In this document: positions 11,550 through 22,857 of the stretch, in pieces
Layout: each line of letters opens with the position of its first letter
Position numbering within the stretch: position 1 is the stretch's first letter
NCBI GenBank assembly: GCA_950106755.1
Contig: OX467088.1
Span: 12,880,001 to 12,944,000, forward strand
DNA: 64,000 nucleotides
Reading direction: 5' to 3'
From: Climacium dendroides
Taxonomy: Eukaryota > Streptophyta > Bryopsida > Hypnales > Climaciaceae
Translations under genes and position numbers: made by a program
Notes under the pieces: generated by a model
What the model was told of the DNA's origin: nothing
Databases searched by the model: none
Seen by the model: the letters and a program-made list of their open reading frames with translations, nothing else

Positions 11550-13292
11550 TGAATCTGTTTAGAACCAAAAGTGTCCTACAATGAAACACATCAACCCTAC
11601 TAATAGGTAGAGAGTGAAGATGAGGCAATTCTTCCACCAAATCCTTAAGCCCTAGAATGAAGAGATGCAAAATTGTTATTCTATTACAATCAACAATCCT
11701 TATCTTTCAATTTGCAACATCTTGCTAAAAATCACTGTTGCATGCATTTTCTTAGGTTCCACATCTTTGTTTCTTGCTAAAAAACATGATTTAGAAAGAA
11801 TATAGACCATGAAGAACAATGAAAAAGACAGATGAGCCCTTACAAGGGCTCTTTTATAGCATACAATCTCACAAGAATGAAAAAGAAAAAGTCTTAAGAA
11901 AATATAAATCTCTTCTACATGTGCTAACAAATACAAAATGAGAACTTGAAGGCTACTGAGAAGTTGCAAATGAAAAGCATTCCCAATGGAATCTCAAAAC
12001 CACTTCCAAGTGGGTTCATTGACATTAGAAATTGACTACATTGGAAACTTTTCCGCAAACCTTAAACAAAATCAAGAAACCTTTCTTTCTTCTCTACCAC
12101 TTAGAATTCCAGCATTTCCATTCCCAAACTCGAAATGAAGAAATCTCAAGCTATTATAGAAGATGTAGCGAAGTGGTGATGGTGGCAAATGAAGCCACGA
12201 TGAAAGCCAGAACAACTATTCTTTGGAGTTCAAACCCAAAAAAAATTGCTGAGGATTATGGAAATTCAAGAGTGGCGGTGAACAAACCTTCTTGAAGTGC
12301 GTGCGATTGTGATCTCCACATGCAATGTCCTCCGCTCTCACCCTTTTGCTATAGAACTTGCTGGAGCGTTGTCGACTCCCTTCACCGGATGCAAATGACT
12401 TTGGGAAAGCAGTTGGGGTTGTGCAAAAATATCTTGTACCCTCCGAATGCAAAAACCATGCGGTCGAGAACTGGTTCTGACAACACACTGAATAACCTAG
12501 CGTAGCGACTGGCGTAGAAAGTACGCGTGATAGAGATGTCCGAATTTTTCAATTTTATTTATTTATTTGTCGAAAACCAACGTGGCCCTATGTTGGCGAC
12601 GTGGCAGCCGCCATATGCGGCTGCCGCATTGAAGTACAGCCTCAGAATACAAAACCGAAACCGGCTTCTGTCATTCTTCTTTCGTCGTCTGCAATTGTGT
12701 ATGTCGATATTAGAACGCGCACCGTTTTCTCCTCTTCCGTCGGCGTTGTGCAGCACATTGTCGACCGCTGGAGGCCATCTTTGTTGCTGAGAAGCACCAA
12801 TGACGTCGTACGTCCTCATTTCAGGTTCGATGAACTATTTATCCCCTGTTTCTCTTCTCTCGGTTCGCAGGATTGTTTTTTGTCTTTAAGAACTCAATTT
12901 CAACGGATTTCAACAAATTTCATGTTTTTCTTCAGTTTTTTCGCATCTGTAGTATTGCCTGAGCCACATTCCTAGAATCTCACACTAGGAACAGGCGAGG
13001 CGTGTCTTCGCGTTAGACAAAATGATGCATTTGCTGAAATGCGAATTTTAGAACTGTGCTCATTGTAGTTTGTGTGAATTGTAAACTCGAAATGCTCTGT
13101 CATTCGGTTCCGAATAGTTATTCACATTCTCGTAGACAATCAATTATCCACAATGCTGTGGTATTTCAGAGTCATGATTTATACAATGCTGATATACCTT
13201 AGCATTATCATCTATTACATGAGACAAAGTTCGGATGGCATTCCATCCAAATTAATTTATGATAATTAGTGTCACCCGAAATTAGTGTTACT
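11550..13292. other. Upstream region of the minus-strand gene; possible bidirectional promoter
   Basis: An acceptor-like CTAAACAG lies just before the ATG at 11549, so a leader intron is plausible. Base composition becomes distinctly richer in CG between about 12,280 and 12,830, as expected near a promoter. A possible plus-strand start (ATGACGTCGTACGTCC, about 12,799) runs into a GT within 30 bases but cannot be extended convincingly. The rest is AT-rich with no recognised feature. Confidence 0.25.
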
Positions 13293-14175
13293 CAGTTCAG
13301 GGCGGCCTCTCTGAACTGAACGTGGGGTGACGATTGGGAAGCAATATGACACTCCGTTCAGTTCAGAGCGGTCGCTCTAAATTACACGAGGGGTGACGTT
13401 TCGGAAAGCTATCCTCCGTTCGATTCAGAGCGGTCGCTCTGAACTGAACGTGAGGTGACGGTTCGGAAAGCTATCCTCCGTTCGGTTGAGAGCAGTCTCT
13501 CTGAACTGAACGTGAGGTGACGGAGACGAATGCTATCCTGCGTTCGGTTGAGAGCAGTCGCTCTGAACTAATCGTGAGGTGACGGAGACGAAAGCTATCC
13601 TCCATTTGGTTCAGAGCAGCCGCTCTGAACTGATCGTGAGGTGACGGAGACGAAAGCTATCTTCCGTTCGGTTCAGAGCGGCCGCTCTGAACTGATCGTG
13701 AGGTGACAGAGACGAAATCTATCCTCCATTCGGTTCAGAGCGGCCACTCTGAACTGCACGTCAGGTGACCGAGGCGAAGACTATCCTCCGTTCAGTTCAG
13801 AGCGGCCGCTCTGAACTGAATAGAGGGTGACAAATCATGAACGCTCGGAACGAAGGGTGACGGAGCTCAGTGACCCTCCCTGAAGTTCAGAGCGGTCGCT
13901 CTGAACTGAACGGAAGGTGACGGAGCTCTATGACCCTCCCTAGAGTTCAAAGAGGCCTCTCTGAGCTTAAGGGAGGATCACAGAGCTCCGTCACCGTCTG
14001 TTTCGAGCGTTCATGATTTGTCACCCTCTGTCCAGTTCAGAGCGGCCGCTCTGATCTATGTTTTGTATGCGCATTATTTAGATCCTAGTCCTCCGTTTTC
14101 CCAATTATGCGCGATCACGTGGATAAATTACGCATAAATCATGTTCCTCGCAGTTCAGAGCGGCCGTTCTAAACT
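13293..14175. repeat. Second palindrome array, about 13 copies, 62 bp period
   Basis: Copies of GTTCAGAGCGGCCGCTCTGAAC and variants start near 13294, 13362, 13424, 13486, 13548, 13610, 13672, 13734, 13796, 13886, 13947, 14035 and 14152. From 13362 to 13796 the spacing is 62 bp and the spacers are also conserved (a GTGAGGTGACGGAGACGAA-type sequence), so this part is a true tandem satellite. It ends about 640 bp before the first exon of the DUF7869 gene. Confidence 0.9.
13799..14052. repeat. 254 bp nested imperfect palindrome
   Basis: The arm 13799-13868 (AGAGCGGCCGCTCTGAAC ... ATCATGAACGCTCGG) is repeated as its reverse complement at 13984-14052. The arms enclose two further short palindromes at 13886 and 13947. 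Confidence 0.8.
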
Positions 14176-14275
14176 GTTATTCGGTGGAGCTCTTTCTTGA
14201 AGACTCTGGACTGTTCAGCATTCATTGTAGGAACGAGTTCTTCTTTGTGATTCTTTACATTGTGTTGTCTATCCT

Positions 14276-14710
14276 TTGGCGCGCTTCCTCTATATTGGGT
14301 GTGGAACAATATCTGTGAGAGGTGTATCTCTTCCACGCAGTTCAGAGTGGCTCAGTGAACAGGCCTTGGGGGAATTTGTACGTAGACTTCTAGTCTCCTC
14401 GGACTTAGACTGTTCGGTCCATACTCATGTGCGGTTGATTGTCTTTCTTGGACATAGTGGCATTGCACTGCTGAATGGAGTCCACGGTAGTCGACGTTCT
14501 ATGGGAACCGTTAGTTTCAGACTTCATTGCATTCTATACCAAACCATACAGCAAGTGGGCGGGTTCGAGACAGTTGCTACACTATTTCATACTGTATTTG
14601 ATTATGTAATGATGTCCTTATATTCCCCGCTTTCGCCACTCGCCTATCTGTCATTTCTTCTAATACTTTTTATTTTACTGCTGTTAGGCATATTAGCCCT
14701 TGTGGTCTAA
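14276..14710 (+). CDS. Open frame of 144 codons, doubtful
   Basis: The frame lies between the palindrome array and the transposon gene on the same strand. It has no recognisable domain. The last 35 residues are strongly hydrophobic (LSFLLILFILLLLGIL), as in a tail anchor. It could be a small element-encoded protein, a leader region, or chance. Confidence 0.2.
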   Translation: MARFLYIGCGTISVRGVSLPRSSEWLSEQALGEFVRRLLVSSDLDCSVHTHVRLIVFLGHSGIALLNGVHGSRRSMGTVSFRLHCILYQTIQQVGGFETVATLFHTVFDYVMMSLYSPLSPLAYLSFLLILFILLLLGILALVV

Positions 14711-14817
14711 ACAAAGAGGACGTATATGCTACCAATTCTTTCAAGTGTCACTCTCATGCTTCCTACGAGGCCGCTATTTTCTATCATTAGAAAACACTTA
14801 CGATTTTAACGTCTCCT

Positions 14818-17800
14818 ATGTTTTCTTCGGACGACTCTGATGGTGATGAGGTATTGTATATAACTTTCTACTCTCGTCAGTTTTCACGTTTCTTATTGTA
14901 CATTGCGTTCCTTTGTCGTTGATGTCGTGTCAATTCTTCATCGTTCGGTGTGCAGGGGTTTGCAGAATGTCAGGAAGAGGACGTGGACTTGGAAGTATAT
15001 GCCGAGGCAAACGTAGACAATAGTCCCATCCCAGATTGCGAGGGCATTGATCGAGACGGATGGTCTGGGAAGGCATTGCTCGCAAAACATGCAGACGGCT
15101 CCAACTTTGCGGAAGTGATCATCATCAATGCCAATCCCAACGCTTGCATTGATGGACAGAGCAGGCTGGGGATGGATGACGTTGGCATTGTTGTCTTGGA
15201 CGTGTACAACGGGGACCCCAACGTCGGAGACATGTGCTTGCGCTGGCCTATGTGGCAGGTGTTTCACCACGGCGAAAATAGGTACGTCAGTGTTTACGAT
15301 CACACTCGCAAACGAGAAGCTCTGGATAAACAAATGGAAGGGAGTAGAAAAAATGGGGGCGTGCAACGGTATCGTTATGATAGGAGAGCTCGAGCTGTCG
15401 CTTTACTAGATAAGAAGACGAAGATGGTATCACATGAATCCATTGCAGAGGTCTTCACACAAATTTGCTACGATAATGAATGCACTCGTAAGTTCCGTCC
15501 TTCCACCATCCGTGTGCTTCGCACGGAAATGCACCTATAGACATTTCAAGTGAAATCTAGCAAAAATTTGGATGTTCATAGGACAATGTACAAAGCGGTT
15601 CCGAGGGGGAGGCAAGTTGTCACCTTAGAAGGCATAGACGTCTGTCCACGTGCTTGGAGGATTCTTCACAACATCCCCCTCCGCACATTCGAAAGATACA
15701 GGGCCAAGGCCAAGGCTGGCGTCAGAGGCGCTCCACACGGGAACTCCAATCGAAAAAAGACAAGGACTGCCACTGTTCAAGGCATCGAGACTTTGTGCTC
15801 ATTATTGGAGGCAATGGTCGACCACATGCCCCATTTGTCTCGCACCTTGCCCACTGGTGAAAAGGTTTGCCTCAAAGTTCTTCCGACCGGTACCGAATGG
15901 AGGCAATTACTAGCCACCGTGAACAAGGTACGGCTCGCAATGTCACCTATGGCATTCATATGAAAAGGACATGGTCGAATTGTCGCATCGACCACAATAG
16001 CTCATAGAGTCCTCCAACATCCAATGAAGTGCTTGTTGAATACGTAGACTGAATGCACGTGTTTCTATTGTTTGTAGGCCAATGAAGAACTCGGGCTGTC
16101 GACACTCTCGCAATCATGTTTTAGTAAAATTCGAACAAAATATTTTGCTGAGTACGTCGTGAAGGGAAGGGGAGATTCCTTCGCAAGATGTAGCATTTGT
16201 GACAATCTAAAGCAACTATGAGCTTCTTTTGCTCCTGGATCGGAGGACTATCAACGAATCCAAAGGCGCTTCGAGAAGCACTTGTTTCTACAAGAAGCTT
16301 GTCGACATGCCTACTACCGTAGTAGATGGTTGTCCAAATTACGGCCTATGCAACTTTTATCTATCATGCACGACAAAATGGATCATTCAAAAACAGCATG
16401 TCCTGCATTGGCAAGGAAAACAAAAGCCCTAGATGGGTTCATGAAGTTGCCCATGAAGGTATCAGGGATTTTTGCACATAGACACGGGGATGGCAAATAT
16501 GCACATTACAATTTGGACGTGTTTCCCAGCGACAGCAACTTTACAGTGGGATCCATCGCCAAATTGTTACGAGATTTAGAAGGGCCCCCCGCAATGTCTT
16601 CACGGACGTTGTTCGAAGGAGCTGGAAGCACGGAACTATATCGAGCGTTGCTGCAAGGTAGCGAGATCTGTGTTGATTCTTTGGGAGCTGTTCCTCCTCA
16701 ACCTATTGAGGCTCAACCATTGCCACCGGTACTACACGTTCAGATGGACAACTCTTGGAGGGAAAACAAAAATAGGTATGTTTTCTGTTTTTGGTCCCTG
16801 TTGGTAGCAAGACGCATTGTGAAAGAAGTGGTGGTATCCTTCATGATAGTGGGTCACACCCATGATGACATGGATGCATCATTTGGGCGATGGAGCATGC
16901 AACTCCGCGAGAAAGACCATCCCACCCTACCATCATTGATGCAATCCTACATGGAAATGGAACAAGGTCCGTTCATTCCACATCTAATTGAAGAAGTGCC
17001 CGACTTCAAGGCCTATGTCAAACCTTATATTGGGATGCACAATAAACAATTGGTGGGCCACTCTCATAGGAGACAGTACAAATTCTTCATGGATGACAAC
17101 GGATGGCCTATCATGCAATACAAATTGGCGTGTACAGACATTCCATGGTTGCCTGAAGGGGGATTGAAGCTATGGAAGGAAGATGTCGACCATAGACCTA
17201 TACTTCCTCAAGGTGATCCACCGCGTGTGACCCCCAAGAAGATGACAAACGAAGCTGAGATTTTGCGTGGACTTGATGGATACATCCAACATTGGAAAGA
17301 CATATCCAAAGAAGATGGGACGGTGGAGTACAAAACCCACATGTCAAACTTGGTCACGTATTGGACCCGCGTGAGAAATGCCATGCTAGATGGAGGCAAA
17401 GAAGACTCCCCCCAATCTAATGAATTGCAGCAAGGATTTTGGCCTCAGACTCGACAACCTGGAGATCTTATGACAGATTTCATGCAAGATGGAAGGACAC
17501 GTCAAGAGTTGGAGGCCGAAGATCCTTACATTGGTACTCTAGAGGGAAGGCCCCCACCAACATACAATGTAGTCACTGATGTTCGTGAGGGATTCTACCT
17601 CTTTGTGAGGCCAGGATTGGATTGTCTTGAGCCCGTATGGCTTGGAAGGGCAGTAGAAAATCCACAATTTGATCCCACGGCCATTCACTTTCGCGAAGTC
17701 TTAGTGCAATGGTACACCCCATGTGGAACATCCAAAGATGTGCAACGGTTGTATGAGGGGTGGGACACAAAGCCTAATTTTAGATGGAAGATTGACCGAA

Positions 17801-17955
17801 CGGCCGACAAAGTTGACTATGTTTCCACAGATAGTATCATGGCATCATGGAAACCAAAGAAGAACGATGGAAATAGTTTCATTGCTCCTCGTCAACAAGT
17901 GCAATTTGCAGTGGATCATTTACGTCGAATTGTTGAAGAAGAACAAGGTTGGTGA
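14818..17955 (+). pseudogene. DUF7869-type transposon protein, four exons, one nonsense codon
   Basis: Proposed exons are 14818-14850 (MFSSDDSDGDE), 14956-15487, 15551-15927 and 16078-17955. Introns are GT-AG and phases close, giving 940 codons including the final TGA. Early part: acidic N-terminus. Middle: GIDVCPRAWRILHNIPLRTF, followed by a basic stretch (NRKKTR). Then FARCSICDNLKQL, a Cys-x2-Cys motif typical of this family. Core signature: QMDNSWRENKNRY (about 16741) and MIVGHTHDDMDASFGRW (about 16843), the Asp/His-rich block of the DUF7869 family found in mobile-element proteins of algae, oomycetes and animals. A TGA at 16219-16221 interrupts the frame right after CDNLKQL, and the protein continues in frame with ASFAPGSEDYQ. 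The function is probably transposase or integrase-like, but catalysis is not established for the family. Confidence 0.75.
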
Positions 17956-18560
17956 ATATAAAGTCCTGGGAGACGACTATTCCAACAATCATATTTCATG
18001 CTTGCGATGCCCCTTTGTATTGTAGAAGGTGGACCTTCACATATTATGCAACAGGTAGTGATAGTTTTTCTCATCCGATGACATTGCAACGGATTGTACA
18101 ATTTTGAATAGACTGTAGGCATCATAGGTTGCCTGGTCCTCGATCTTTGTATTCAACCTCCATTTTGTTCAATCTGAAATACAAGTTTTTGCCCTTCTGT
18201 TTTGCATCCATTCCAACAAGACGTATTTTAGATACCAACTTCACTGACCACGCACTCATGAATGATGCAAACCTAAACAAGTACCCAAACTTGTGCCCAT
18301 CATGATGATGATCCCCCCCCCCCTTCAATGGGCAATGACCCACATGTTAAGCACCAACAACTCCATGACAAGATTTCCACGTTCTACCTATTAGTCTACC
18401 AAGACTTTCACTAACAACATCTATAGTCATTGTCTTTCGCACAAGTCCTGTATAGAAATCCTAAGGATTTGCACTCGTATGCAAGGGGCCCATTTGCCAC
18501 TCACTAGCGCTACGCCCAACGACTAGTACATAGCACAATACAAAGGCAGCTTAATGGTCG
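17956..18560. other. 3' flank of the transposon gene
   Basis: Contains a run of ten C (about 18317) and no exon. A matching terminal inverted repeat for the element could not be found. Sequence near 18505 (ACTAGCGCTACGCCCAACGA) resembles the end of the tandem repeat at 8.5 and 9.36 kb. Confidence 0.4.
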
Positions 18561-18684
18561 CTCATGTCAACATGGGACATGGAATACCGCCATTTTAACG
18601 AAATTGCCGACAAAGCAAAATCACCTCAACGCTTCTCATGTCAAAATGGCACATGGAATACCGCCATTTTAACGAAATTGCCCA
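18561..18684. repeat. Two tandem half-MITE copies
   Basis: Copies starting at 18561 and 18635 share CATGGAATACCGCCATTTTA and ACGAAATTGCC. The same end sequence forms one terminus of the MITE at 27208-27365. Confidence 0.65.
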
Positions 18685-18818
18685 TATAAGCTCATAAGTT
18701 TCATAAGCTCATAAGTTTCATAAGTTTCTTAAGCTCATAAGTTTCATAAGCTCATAAGTTTCATAAGTTTCATAAGCTCATAAGTTTCATAAGCTCATAA
18801 GTTTCATAAGTTTTTTAA
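18684..18818. repeat. CATAAGCTCATAAGTTT microsatellite-like array
   Basis: The 7-10 bp words CATAAGTTT and CATAAGCT alternate for about 130 bp. Confidence 0.9.
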
Positions 18819-19709
18819 GCGTGGGGATCATAAGGGCTGTAACACCTATCCGCAAGTCTGAACGCACTGGAACTACAGATCTGCAGTCACAGTTAAGTTA
18901 CAGCACTTCAAAAATTCTTCTACGTACAACTGCCATCTGTGGACACCACGGTTTAATTATTTTCCCAGCCCGGCCTTGTCAGTTCGTCAGACCTGCGCTT
19001 GCGGCCAGCAGACGACCATGCACTACAAACTATGCACATGCATGCATGTTAGCGCTCTTTGACCGCGTTACTGTTCAATCTACCGGCCAACGCTGCTACC
19101 GGCCAACGCTACTGTAGTTGCGAAAGCATCTCTAGGGTGAAGCTTCTGAGGCTTGGGACTATGAATTCAATTGATTTTACGGTGTGAAGTGACGAAAAAT
19201 CTTCTATTAAAAAACCCATTCCAGGAAGTACGAAACTGACAAAATCAGTAGGGTACATGAAATTGTGTAATCTAATAAAGGGTAGTAACAAAATCCACAG
19301 TGAAAAAAACTGAAATGGTTTTGCAGAGGCCCTTCTAACTCCGAAGAATTCATATACAGGAAGTTTTTCTGAAGATTCGTCACCGATTTTAGTTGGATGG
19401 TTGCTTGCTTGCTGGCCATTCTTTTGGTGAGTGAAACTTAAATTATAGAATTTTATCTCAAAACCCAAAGGATACTTTATGTGCATAACCTTTAAGTCAA
19501 ATTCACTGAAATTCAAACCCTTTGGAACTCATTCCCCTTAAACTACCATTCAAAATGAGATCCACAAAATATTGACTGTACTGATTGGTGGTGGAGAGAG
19601 GTCCAAAGGTGTATGGGAATGAACTAATGATTTGATTGTACAGTTTGAAAGATAATAACAGTCAAACAAGGACAACCTTCCAAATCAAAGAGGCCACATT
19701 TTGGCTTGT
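18819..19709. other. Intergenic, nothing recognised
   Basis: Moderately GC-rich to 19,130, with a duplicated CTACCGGCCAACGCT word at about 19080-19112, then AT-rich. No exon seen. Confidence 0.4.
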
Positions 19710-19870
19710 GGGGCGCTCAGGGGTTAAATGTTGAGGTGTGTTTGGCGTCTTATGGATGACAAAAAAATCCTTCCAAATAGGACAGGAGTGCAACTATTCA
19801 TCTTTAGAATTTTGTGTGAAGAAGGGAGATCTTCTACAAAACTTTAGCTTGTAGTGAGTGCTTTTGGATT
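19710..19870. repeat. Dispersed repeat family R1, copy 1
   Basis: Contains AGGGGTTAAATGTTGAGG, GTGCAACTATTCATCTTTAG and GAGATCTTCTACAAAA. Related copies lie at 20838-21010 and 26338-26480. Confidence 0.6.
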
Positions 19871-20837
19871 TTTTTTTTAGACCAATAATTTCCATGGTAT
19901 CAAAAATGGATGATTTCTATGGTCACCAATTTGTTGTTTAACTCCTAAAGTCCTAAGGCCTTTTTTTCATCAAAATCCACTCAAAACTACCATTTCTATT
20001 GCAAAGAGTTATTTTATTTTATTTTATTTTTACATATCTAGCCATAGGATCTTGTACTACATTAGTATAAGAATGCATGAATTTTTTTTAATAGAAAATT
20101 TGACCTTATAGATTGCAAGATATTTGCATTTAAAGTGACAAAAACAAGTTTTTTTTAACCCTTGATTGATTAGATTTTTGACTCTTAATCTTCTTAACTT
20201 AAAATTTTTGTACTATTGATTTTGATTTTTTAATTTTTTATGTTGAAGAATTGAGTTGAAAATCTAGGGAAAAAAATTCATTAAAAGAAAAACTTAATTT
20301 TCACTCATTAAAAAATTATTAAATAGAAGTAGGATCAAGATTGAAGGGATAGCTAAACTATTAATAACTCTAAGATGGAATTGAAATACAATAATCCCAA
20401 TGGTGAGATTGTTCAAGCAAGAAAATTTAACCTTACTTAACAATTTTTTTTGAAAAATTGTAAAAATTGCATTCATAAATGGATTCTATAGGATTTTTTT
20501 TTAAGAAGATACTTAGATTGCCTGAAAAATAAGATTGTCAGTAAGTTTCTCATCGGTAGTCCAAATAGAATAAATCAAAGCTTCAAATGTACACAAAAAT
20601 ATAATCCTTGAAAAAATAATTAAAAATTAATAAAATTCAAATTTTTGTGACTTTTTGGGGCTACCCTTCAAGTTGCTTTATGGACTCATGGTGGCATAAC
20701 TTTGTTTTTGGGCACTGATTGAAATAAAACTTATATTCCCTGAAAGCTAATTTGATTTTCTATCTTCAAAAAAAATTTCAAAAAATCATGTTAAAAATTG
20801 AAATCATATGAGCCTAAATGAAATCCAAAGAGTCCTC

Positions 20838-21010
20838 TATAGGGACTTTGGAACTTTAGGGGGGTAAGGGTTAACCAATAAATGATGTTGCGGCCATTTT
20901 CTAGTTAATGAATGATAAAGAATCTTTGCGTGTAGGACAAAAGTGCAACTATTCATCTTTGGAATTTTGTTGTGAAAAAGGAGAGGTATTCTATAGAAGT
21001 TTGACTTCTA
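20838..21010. repeat. Dispersed repeat family R1, copy 2
   Basis: Shares GTGCAACTATTCATCTTTGG, an AATTTTG-rich block and the GAGTGCTTTTA end with copy 1, and is more diverged at the start. Confidence 0.55.
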
Positions 21011-22386
21011 ACGAGTGCTTTTAAGCAAATGATGAATATTGGATGGAGAATAGCTCACATTCATTATGAATTTGAACTTTGTTACAACTTTTATAATCAT
21101 ACACTTCATTCAACAACTCCTATGTGACTAACACAATGTATACACTTCATTCTATGATTGCTTAGCAACTAAAACAATGTAACTATTCACTTTATTCTAC
21201 AACTACTTTCCAACTAAAACAATGTACTTTTGATGTAAAACAATGGTGTAAGAATTTGGTGCAAATAGAGAAGCCTATAGTTCTAGGATAGTTGCATAGG
21301 ACACTTAATCATTTTTGAGTTAGTTGTGATAAATACATATTTTTTCTGATGATATGTAGCACTTTTTGACAAAAATGACATAATTTATGTCAAATGTGAC
21401 CCTCACATGGGGTATAGGAAGAAAACATAAAGAAAAGATGGCCACAATATGTGAGAGAAGTGGAATGTATGCATTGTAGATTAGATAATATGAAAGTAAA
21501 GTCTTATTATGAGAAATAACATCAGGCCAATCAAAGAACAAGAGTAGCAAGGGATGTAATTTCTCATTATAAGACTCCACTCTCACGTTACTGGACATGA
21601 CCTCAATGGTTGAATGATTGGATCTTGCTCAATTGAGGGCCTAAAAAGAATGGCTTTATGACATTAAAACAAAATCGTTGGACTGGAGCAATTGCAAAAC
21701 ACTCTCCACCGCTGAGACCAACATTGACAACATCCCCAGCATGAAACGTAGCAATAAATGGAAAAGTATGCATGATCCAAGTTTGGCATGAACAAATATG
21801 GAAGCAAACCTATGTCCCCTAAACATGTTAAGAAACAGAATTTGAAGTTAACCTAAACCTTACACAATCTATGAAGGCAAACACAGAGTACGAAATTCAT
21901 CTGTGTTTCACTGACGCAGTGTGCCGGATGGTCCTTGTAATCGATCCTTGTCACAAGTCGATGATGTATGACTTCCTTTCAATAAGCGTTTCCGTTATCC
22001 ACCCATAGCACAATTAATGAACTCTACCGTGAGGAAAGAAAGTCCCGACCCCTGTTTCCAAGTTGGTAGCTTCCACAATGAAGTTCCTTCGATCTGTCAT
22101 TGCAATTTGGTGCTTCTCTGCAGAGCTCTCCTGAGATTGACAGTTTTTTTCCCCCAATCCTATAGTAACCTGCACGTTGAAAGTTGCTTGATTGTTCCCA
22201 ATTCCCTTTTCTACGACGGTCAGTGTTTAAAATTGCACCTTTTCGGCTGATTGCACACCCTTGACATGTTGCAAATCTCCTTTGACATTGTCAATTGCCT
22301 TGGCATATATTTTAGCTTCTTGCAGTCTGAAGTAGAATGCCAGAAGCTAGATGTGGATGAATTAAACTAAGGGCTATTGAAAATAC
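21011..22386. other. AT-rich intergenic
   Basis: No exon or repeat family recognised. From about 21,900 the sequence is richer in GC and may include degraded flanks of the pseudogene that follows. Confidence 0.4.
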
Positions 22387-22840
22387 CTTCAAGGATTGTG
22401 ATAATTTGGGGGCCGTGGCCGGAGCAGTGTTCCCGCATCTAGACAGGTGGCAATGAATTGCACGCACTCTCTCTCGCATTTTTGGAGTCCAGAACTTCAT
22501 TGCCCTCCTCTTAATGTTGTTCTTGAGTGAACTGGACCTCTTGATCCCACAACTCATCATATTGACATTATCAGGAACGAAATTGGCGCACATGGTGACC
22601 CAACCGACGCTCCTCTGCTTCCCTGTCAAGTCGCCTTCAATTAGCTTGCACTTGGATCCTCTCCCGCTCCTAGTAATCAACTTCTTGCATATCGATGCCG
22701 TCGTAGGTGTTTCCGATGTATGGCCTCATTTGCCAATGCCTGAACTTGCTGTAAATCGTTTTCTCCTTCAAGAACAGCAATCCGTTGCGCCAGAAATATT
22801 GACCGAGGATGTTGCAGACGTTTGACGTTTGTCGTCCCAT
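22387..22840 (-). pseudogene. Fragment of an unrecognised protein gene with several in-frame stops
   Basis: The minus-strand frame starts with ATG at 22840 (MGRQTSNVCNILGQYF, KFRHWQMRPYIGNTYDGI, MQEVDY). After a TAG it continues in the same frame with charged, coding-like sequence (ERERIQVQAN, RRLDREAEERRLGHH, YDELWDQEVQFTQEQH, EEGNEVLDSKNARES). Six stops fall in the frame. A donor-like GAAG/GTATTT at 22387 may mark an exon end. The family is not recognised. It abuts the LINE remnant. Confidence 0.45.
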
Positions 22841-22857
22841 TCTTTAGAGACCCTAAT

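Noticed and set aside
13362..13820. CRISPR-like look: 22 bp palindromic repeats at a regular 62 bp period
   Set aside because: The spacers are conserved between units, no cas-like gene is present, and the surroundings are eukaryotic. It is a tandem satellite.
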